Shown one piece after another: positions 48,719-53,884 of a stretch of DNA of 53,884 nucleotides. The stretch's first letter is position 1. Each line of letters begins with the position of its first letter. The stretch comes from Anaerolineales bacterium (lineage in GTDB: Bacteria; Chloroflexota; Anaerolineae; Anaerolineales; Villigracilaceae). The position numbers were made by a program, and so were the translations under genes. The stretch spans positions 1 through 53,884 of the forward strand of contig JACMLM010000063.1 in the NCBI GenBank assembly GCA_014379595.1, given 5' to 3'. Below the pieces are notes generated by a model. That model was not told where the DNA came from and did not search any database. It was given only the letters and a program-made list of their open reading frames with translations.

Positions 48719-50167
48719 GTGTTTACTTCTGTAATGTTCGCTTCTATCCTCCCTGAAATTTTAATCACAATACTCGGCATGATTTTGCTGATCGTTGAGC
48801 CGTTCTGGAAGGAAGATCAACGCCGCAATTCAGGTTGGCTCACCGCGGGTGGACTCTTTGTCATCATTATTATTAGTCTATTGTTTGGTCAGCCCGGTGA
48901 ACCTGTTGCTGTGCTGGGCGGTATGATCCGCTTTGATTGGCTGGGATTCTTCTTCAAGCTTCTCTTCATGTTTGCGGCGGCTGCAACGGCTCTTTTATTG
49001 ATGGATCATGAGAAGGCGGGACATCGCGGCGAGGCATATCTTCTACTTTTAGCATCGCTTCTAGGCATGAACCTGATGGCTGTTTCGGCCGACTTGATCA
49101 TGCTCTATCTTTCAATCGAGACCGCATCGATTCCACTTTACATCCTCGCAGGCTTTTTACTCGCTGACGATCGTTCCACTGAAGCAGGTTTCAAGTATTT
49201 GCTTTTTGGCACAGTTACTTCAACCATTATGCTTTATGGTTTTAGTTTAGTCTTTGGCTTGGCTGGCACGACCAATATCTATCAACTCTCCCAAATGTTT
49301 GCTGATGGAGAAGTTTCAGTTTTACTTGTGTTCAGTCTGGTGGCGCTTATTCTCGTAGGGCTTGGCTTCAAAGTTGCCATCGTCCCATTTCATTTCTGGG
49401 TACCTGATGTATATGAAGGCTCGCCGACTCCTGTAGCTGGTTTCCTTTCCACGGCTTCCAAGGCTGCAGGTTTTGCTGTTATCGTCCGCTTTTTCTTTGT
49501 AGCATTTCCTGCCTTTGCCTCCTCTTGGACGTTCATCCTTGCAGCCCTCGCAGCAGTCACAATGACCGTAGGTAATCTGCTTGCACTTCCACAAACGAAT
49601 ATCAAGCGCCTGCTTGCATATTCATCTGTTGCACATGCAGGTTATGCTTTGATCGGTGTAGTGGCTTTTAGTCAATTAGGTGCTGCGAGCGTAGTCTTTT
49701 ATCTCGCGGCATATATTCTGACGAATTTACTTGCCTTCGGTATTGTGATGGCATTTAGCCAGGCCACTGGGCTTGAAGATCTCAAAGATTATGCAGGCAT
49801 GAGTCGACGTAATCCGTTGCTGGCATTGATGATGTTATCTGCATTTCTATCGCTGACAGGTATGCCGCCGTTCGGTGGTTTCGTGGCGAAGGTATTTGTA
49901 TTTGCCGCAGGTATTCAGGCAAATTACACATGGCTTGTGGTTGTGGGTATTCTCAACTCGGTAGTGGGTGTGTATTACTACCTTAACGCCATGAAGTATG
50001 TGTATCTGTATCGCATGCCGAATGAAGATGAGGAGAATCACCAGATCATATTGACCCGTCCATATGCAATTGCTTTGGTTGTGCTAACGATTGGCGTTAT
50101 TTTGGTGGGGACGGTGTTTGCTCCGTGGTTTAGTTGGTCAGATGCCGCAGCGATGAATCTTTTTTAG
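48719..50167 (+). CDS. nuoN: NADH-quinone oxidoreductase subunit N
   Basis: Antiporter-like proton-pumping subunit, 482 residues and 14 helices. Key residues: TM5 Glu in YLSIETASIPLYIL, TM7 Lys in GFKVAIVPFHFWVPDVYEGSPTP, and the TM8 Lys in STASKAAGFAVIVR. The start is GTG 48719, immediately after the second nuoM stop and six bases after GGAGGT. It ends the cluster; the ATPase operon follows after a 184-base gap with its own promoters. Confidence 0.95.
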   Translation: MFTSVMFASILPEILITILGMILLIVEPFWKEDQRRNSGWLTAGGLFVIIIISLLFGQPGEPVAVLGGMIRFDWLGFFFKLLFMFAAAATALLLMDHEKAGHRGEAYLLLLASLLGMNLMAVSADLIMLYLSIETASIPLYILAGFLLADDRSTEAGFKYLLFGTVTSTIMLYGFSLVFGLAGTTNIYQLSQMFADGEVSVLLVFSLVALILVGLGFKVAIVPFHFWVPDVYEGSPTPVAGFLSTASKAAGFAVIVRFFFVAFPAFASSWTFILAALAAVTMTVGNLLALPQTNIKRLLAYSSVAHAGYALIGVVAFSQLGAASVVFYLAAYILTNLLAFGIVMAFSQATGLEDLKDYAGMSRRNPLLALMMLSAFLSLTGMPPFGGFVAKVFVFAAGIQANYTWLVVVGILNSVVGVYYYLNAMKYVYLYRMPNEDEENHQIILTRPYAIALVVLTIGVILVGTVFAPWFSWSDAAAMNLF

Positions 50168-50215
50168 TTTAGAAGCAGGTTTCAGGTCAGGTAGGAAACG
50201 GATTTCAAATTTAGC

Positions 50216-50263
50216 TTGACATCTTTTTGATCGCCCTGTTATAATTGTGCAACAAAGCACAAT
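50216..50263 (+). promoter_or_regulatory. Consensus promoter of the V-type ATPase operon with dyad at the start site
   Basis: TTGACA (50216-50221), 18-base spacer, TATAAT (50240-50245), both perfect. ATTGTGC-AACAAA-GCACAAT (50244-50263) is a perfect dyad over the start site, either an operator or a 5' hairpin of the mRNA. Confidence 0.75.
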
Positions 50264-50285
50264 CGAGTTGATTTCTTAATAAACC

Positions 50286-50314
50286 TTGATGATGGTAGTT
50301 TTATCCTTTACAAT
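50286..50314 (+). promoter_or_regulatory. Second, proximal promoter of the ATPase operon
   Basis: TTGATG, 17-base spacer, TACAAT, about 38 bases before the first ATPase start codon. Confidence 0.5.
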
Positions 50315-50351
50315 AGCGTGCCAGATAAGTATTCCAGTGAGGTGATTTCTA

Positions 50352-50660
50352 ATGAACGAAAAGAATATTCAGCAGGTTCTTGAAATTGAAAAGCAAGCCC
50401 AGGAAATGCAGGAAAAAGCCAAACGCGATGCACAGGAAATTCCTGTAAAGGCCGAGCAGGAAGCACAGGCTTTGATCGCGAAGGCAAAGGCAGATGCGCA
50501 GGAAGAGGCGCGTAAGTTAGTTGCAGATGCGCAGTCAGTTGATTCATCTGGCGCTGAGGCTGATATTGCATCAAAGAACAGTGAATTCGAAACACAGGCG
50601 AAAAAGAACTTCGATAAGGCTGTTGCTTTTGTTTTGGAACGCGTGATCGGCAGGGCATAA
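50352..50660 (+). CDS. V/A-type ATPase stalk subunit (H/G-like)
   Basis: Protein of 102 residues, nearly all a charged coiled coil (EIEKQAQEMQEKAKRDAQ, LIAKAKADAQEEARKLV) with a short C-terminal helix (NFDKAVAFVLERVIG). This matches the AhaH/subunit G peripheral stalk of archaeal-type ATPases, which pairs with subunit E. The sequence alone does not separate H from other coiled coils, but position at the head of an ATPase operon does. GAGGTGA precedes the ATG. The C gene follows after three bases. Confidence 0.8.
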   Translation: MNEKNIQQVLEIEKQAQEMQEKAKRDAQEIPVKAEQEAQALIAKAKADAQEEARKLVADAQSVDSSGAEADIASKNSEFETQAKKNFDKAVAFVLERVIGRA

Positions 50661-50663
50661 CTC

Positions 50664-51749
50664 ATGGCGAGTGGTGTTTCGGGCTACGCGGCAATTAGCA
50701 CACGGGTGCGGGCAATGTATTCAGACTTGCTCACCCCGCAGGATATGACTCGTTTAAGCGACTCTCCTGATTTTCCTTCGTTGGTGAGTGCGCTTAAAAG
50801 TACTCCTTACGGAAAATATCTTTCGGGTCTCAAAGATAATGAATTGACACCACGCCGTGTCATTCTTGCTATTAAGAACAGACTGGCGGATTCTTTTTCA
50901 AGTGTGGTTCAACAAGCGCCAGAGCAGACTCGTCCACTGGTGAAGCAGTTATATCGTTATTTTGAAATTGGAAATCTTAAGGCTGTATTACGCAGTATTC
51001 AAACCGTTTCTTCATGGAATCCTGATGTCCCGACTTGGGATCGTGTACGCGACATCCTTTTCCCTTTTGGTTCGTTTACATCCATCCCTGCACAAGCGAT
51101 GGTTGAATCTGGCAGTGTCAGCTCGGCAGTGGATCTATTGAAAGGCACGCCATACGAATCAACCATGTCTTTCGCAATGAAGCGTTTTTCTGCGGAGCAG
51201 AATCTTTTCCCATTGGAAGTGGCTTTAGATCTTGATTATTGGCGTCGTTTGTGGGCAGAAGCCAAGAAGCTTTCAGGAAAAGACCGTGAAATGGGCGTAA
51301 AGATCATCGGTTCTTTGCTTGATATGAATAATTTGATGTGGGTCATTCGTTATAAGATCTATCACAAACTATCTGAAGAAGAATTAATTAATTACACATT
51401 GCCTTTTGGTTATCGTGTTCGTGATGAAGATGTGCGCGCAATCGCAGCTGGTTCTGATATTGCGACAGTGGTCTCACGCATTTACCCAGGCATTGCGGAT
51501 GTAAGTTCGTATCTTGAAAATCCTCATTCTGGTCTGCCAAAACTGGAGCATGAGCTTAAGCGACAGGTGGTTAAAACCTGTGTTGCTGCGTTTATCGGTG
51601 ACCCATTCCACATTGGAATTCCGCTCGCATATTTATTATTGAGCGATTTTGAAGTACAGGATTTAATTGTTTTGATCGAAGCAAAGTCTTCCAACATAGT
51701 AGATGAGGATTATCGTCCGTTGTTGTTGAAGACTAATATGATTCAGTAA
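50664..51749 (+). CDS. atpC: V/A-type ATPase subunit C (d-type central stalk cap)
   Basis: Soluble socket subunit of 361 residues that joins the central rotor shaft to the membrane ring. It has the family's helical-repeat layout: an opening YAAISTRVRAMYSDLL, FPSLVSALKSTPYGKYL, then three similar helical blocks (NLKAVLR, NLMWVIRYKIYHKL and KTCVAAFIGDPFHIG). It starts three bases after the stalk gene. A palindromic repeat lies between it and subunit I. Confidence 0.88.
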   Translation: MASGVSGYAAISTRVRAMYSDLLTPQDMTRLSDSPDFPSLVSALKSTPYGKYLSGLKDNELTPRRVILAIKNRLADSFSSVVQQAPEQTRPLVKQLYRYFEIGNLKAVLRSIQTVSSWNPDVPTWDRVRDILFPFGSFTSIPAQAMVESGSVSSAVDLLKGTPYESTMSFAMKRFSAEQNLFPLEVALDLDYWRRLWAEAKKLSGKDREMGVKIIGSLLDMNNLMWVIRYKIYHKLSEEELINYTLPFGYRVRDEDVRAIAAGSDIATVVSRIYPGIADVSSYLENPHSGLPKLEHELKRQVVKTCVAAFIGDPFHIGIPLAYLLLSDFEVQDLIVLIEAKSSNIVDEDYRPLLLKTNMIQ

Positions 51750-51761
51750 GTATCATCACTG

Positions 51762-51855
51762 CGTCATTGCGAGGAGGGCTTTAGCCCGACGAAGCAATCC
51801 CCAAGATTATCATGGAGATTGCTTCAGGCGAAAAAGCATCGCCTTCGCAATGACG
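51762..51855. repeat. Dispersed palindromic element, family A, copy 2
   Basis: Ends CGTCATTGCGA and TCGCAATGACG are inverted. Inside are GAAGCAATCC and GGAGATTGCTTC. Same layout as 11111-11197. It sits inside the ATPase operon, between subunits C and I, where a hairpin would form in the mRNA. Confidence 0.8.
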
Positions 51856-51877
51856 GATAAAAATACATGGAGATTTT

Positions 51878-53872
51878 ATGTTCTTTCCGAGAGAGATGAC
51901 CGAAGTTGAATTGATTGTCCCTTCCAAGGACCTTGTGGCTGTTGCAAAAGTAATAAGCGGCCATGGTGTGTTTCATCAAGTGGATAGCACCTATTTAGGC
52001 TTGGAAAGTTTGGGACCCAGCGCGTGGCAGGAGAAAGCAGGAAATTACTCTGCGCTTGAACGCCGCATCCAAACCATTATGCAGAATTTAGCTTTGGCAG
52101 AGGAATATCCTCTTAAAGCCGCTGCTGATTCAATCGTGGAATTGGAAGTTGTGCGCCCTAATGTGGATCGAATTGATGAAGAAGTAAAGGGAACAAGCGA
52201 CCAGCTTTCTAATGAAAAGAAGCGGCTTGAATTGCTTGAGAGTCAACTTCGTCAGTTGGAACCCATTGCAGATATCAATGTGGAAGTTGGCGCATTAAAG
52301 AATTCATCATATATGCACTCTATTTTGGGTGTGCTTCCCACAGCAAACATCAGCAGATTACAAACCAGCATTGGCCGCGTGCCGCATGTTTTCTTTACAT
52401 TACGTGAAGATTCTCAAAAACCTGTAGTTTGGATCTTAGGACCAAAAAGTAATTCAGATATTTTAGATCGCGCTGCAAAGAGTGCATATCTTACGCCTCT
52501 GAGCCTGCCAGATGAATTCAGCGGCACTCCTGAGCAAATTACTGGCGTGCTCAAGAAAGAAATTGAAACTGCCAAGAAGAAAATTTCTGAACTTGAATCA
52601 AACTTGAGCAAGCTGGCTGGCAAGCATAAAACCGAACTTCAAAAACTGCTCTGGGACGTCCATATCAGCCGTGTTATGGCTGATGCCATTGTCCGCTTTG
52701 GACAGCTCCGCCACACATATGTAGTAGTGGGTTGGGTACCAACAGCGAATTTGGAAAACTTAACAACCAGGCTTAAGCAAGCTTCGAAAGAAGTTTTGAT
52801 CGAAGCCATGCCAACCAGCCGCACGGGTCATCATTCCAACGTGCCTGTTGCATTGACGAATAACAAATGGCTGCGACCTATTCAGGAGTTGGTTACCACT
52901 TTCGGACGCCCAAGCTATGGTGAACTCGACCCCACTCTCCTGATTGCATTTAGCTTTCCGATTCTTTACGGTGCGATGTTTGGTGACATTGGTCAAGGAC
53001 TCGTTTTGATGTTGGCTGGCTTCCTAGCGCATAACAGAATAGCTTTGAAGGGTCTGCAAAGCCTCGGTTTGCTTCTCGTCTATGCTGGTTTCTTTGCAAC
53101 TGTTTTTGGATTTCTCTATGGAAGTATTTTCGGCTTTGAAGGTCATTTGGTCGAGGAATATCTTCATTTCCACCTTGAACCATTGTGGATGAGTCCACTC
53201 GAAAACATCTTGGCTATACTCAGTTTTGCGATTGATGCGGGTATTATCATCTTGATTTTTGCATTCTTGCTTGGATTGTTCAATAACGTCCGTTCACGAG
53301 ATTGGGCACATTTCTGGTTTGGTCATACGGGTGTTGTGGCGCTTTGTTTCTACTTCTGCTTCCTTACTGTCATTGATGGACTTCTTGGAACTACACCTAT
53401 TGCTCCTCAAGTCGCCGCTGCAATTGCTCGAATTCCTCTTCCATTCAACATTTTGACACCAGTTTTTGCACTTGGCTTGATGTTCAACAGCTTATTCCGC
53501 AACATCGTTGAAGGGCATCGACCTTTGCTTGATGGTGGTTTTGGTATGTTTGTTATTACATCCATCATGGATCTTGTTGAAGGCGCAATCAGCATGCTTT
53601 CCAATACACTTTCGTTCGTCCGTGTAGGTGCGTTTGCAGTCGCACATGGTGGTCTCAGCCTTGCCATCTTCTCATTGGCTGGTGAAGAGCCTGACTTAGG
53701 TTTTTGGATCACGATCATCATCGGTAATATTTTCATTATCGGGTTTGAAGGTCTGATTGTTTATATTCAGACGATGCGTTTGCACTACTATGAGATTTTA
53801 GGTAAATTCTTCCACGGCGGAGGTATGCGCTTTGAGCCGTTGAAGTTGAACCCCTCTCAAGAGGAGGCGTAA
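51878..53872 (+). CDS. atpI: V/A-type ATPase subunit I (a-type membrane stator)
   Basis: Stator subunit that offers protons or sodium ions to the c-ring; 664 residues. The N-terminal half is cytoplasmic with long coiled coils (VKGTSDQLSNEKKRLELLE, and residues about 225-260). The C-terminal half has about eight helices. The essential arginine is Arg582 in LSFVRVGAFAVAHG. The gene is complete, with GGAG before the ATG; the remaining operon (K, E, F, A, B, D) would lie beyond the window edge. Sodium versus proton use depends on the c-ring, which is not seen. Confidence 0.92.
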   Translation: MFFPREMTEVELIVPSKDLVAVAKVISGHGVFHQVDSTYLGLESLGPSAWQEKAGNYSALERRIQTIMQNLALAEEYPLKAAADSIVELEVVRPNVDRIDEEVKGTSDQLSNEKKRLELLESQLRQLEPIADINVEVGALKNSSYMHSILGVLPTANISRLQTSIGRVPHVFFTLREDSQKPVVWILGPKSNSDILDRAAKSAYLTPLSLPDEFSGTPEQITGVLKKEIETAKKKISELESNLSKLAGKHKTELQKLLWDVHISRVMADAIVRFGQLRHTYVVVGWVPTANLENLTTRLKQASKEVLIEAMPTSRTGHHSNVPVALTNNKWLRPIQELVTTFGRPSYGELDPTLLIAFSFPILYGAMFGDIGQGLVLMLAGFLAHNRIALKGLQSLGLLLVYAGFFATVFGFLYGSIFGFEGHLVEEYLHFHLEPLWMSPLENILAILSFAIDAGIIILIFAFLLGLFNNVRSRDWAHFWFGHTGVVALCFYFCFLTVIDGLLGTTPIAPQVAAAIARIPLPFNILTPVFALGLMFNSLFRNIVEGHRPLLDGGFGMFVITSIMDLVEGAISMLSNTLSFVRVGAFAVAHGGLSLAIFSLAGEEPDLGFWITIIIGNIFIIGFEGLIVYIQTMRLHYYEILGKFFHGGGMRFEPLKLNPSQEEA

Positions 53873-53884
53873 GCCCTAAGTTAT

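Overview
The window looks like chromosomal DNA from an Anaerolineae-type member of the Chloroflexota. I infer this from several things together: lipoproteins with long Thr/Pro linkers and SH3-like domains, a nuo membrane-arm cluster with two nuoM genes running straight into a V/A-type ATPase operon, LytR-CpsA-Psr and G5/3D cell-wall proteins, many dispersed palindromes between and inside genes, and moderate GC. No rRNA, tRNA, CRISPR array, transposase or phage gene was found. The lineage call is an inference from gene content, not from a marker gene.

Layout. 1-2.0 kb: 3' end of S-adenosylhomocysteine hydrolase, then a two-gene blue-light/c-di-GMP unit (separate BLUF and EAL proteins with a 4-base overlap). 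2.1-8.4 kb, minus strand: two paralogous SH3/FnIII-like lipoproteins around a rhomboid protease, then a G5/3D lipoprotein - LCP - rsmA operon and a GNAT acetyltransferase. 8.5-11.6 kb: an AadA-like nucleotidyltransferase and an ABC-F ATPase whose leader looks like an attenuator with a five-codon leader peptide, then a DinB-like protein. 11.7-20.1 kb: cupredoxin lipoprotein, SpoU methyltransferase, a frameshifted membrane-protein gene, a Cys/acidic protein with VKOR, moeA, a long RelA/SpoT homologue, a YbaK-type deacylase and two small related lipoproteins. 20.2-32.7 kb: ALDH7-type dehydrogenase, a membrane-anchored protein with about 16 WD40 repeats, a Cys-cluster protein, recJ divergent from a MerR regulator operon (MerR, small protein, aldo/keto reductase), a membrane protein, a CARDB lipoprotein and tryptophan 2,3-dioxygenase. 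32.8-35.5 kb: STAS protein divergent from a four-gene module (PRC-barrel, basic-tailed protein, Cys-rich zinc protein, CBS pair), then a 35-codon membrane miniprotein. Both the module and the miniprotein are preceded by 11-base direct-repeat arrays like Pho boxes. 35.6-41.0 kb: metallophosphoesterase, APC permease, choline-kinase-like phosphotransferase, a nucleotidyltransferase-fold protein and two small envelope proteins. 41.0-50.2 kb: nuoA, H, J, K, L, M, M, N, which are all seven membrane subunits of complex I plus an extra nuoM, with none of the peripheral-arm genes. 50.2-53.9 kb: start of a V/A-type ATPase operon (stalk subunit, C, I), leaving the window at its right edge.

How it works together. 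The right third is an energy block: the complex I membrane arm followed by a rotary ATPase. The second NuoM lacks the TM7 lysine used in proton transfer. The left two thirds are envelope, stress-signalling and housekeeping genes with compact regulation. Five genes have a -10-like hexamer only 6-10 bases before the start codon and no Shine-Dalgarno sequence, which suggests leaderless or nearly leaderless mRNAs are common here. Tryptophan dioxygenase, the blue-light sensor, the type 1 copper protein and complex I point to an organism that meets oxygen and light.
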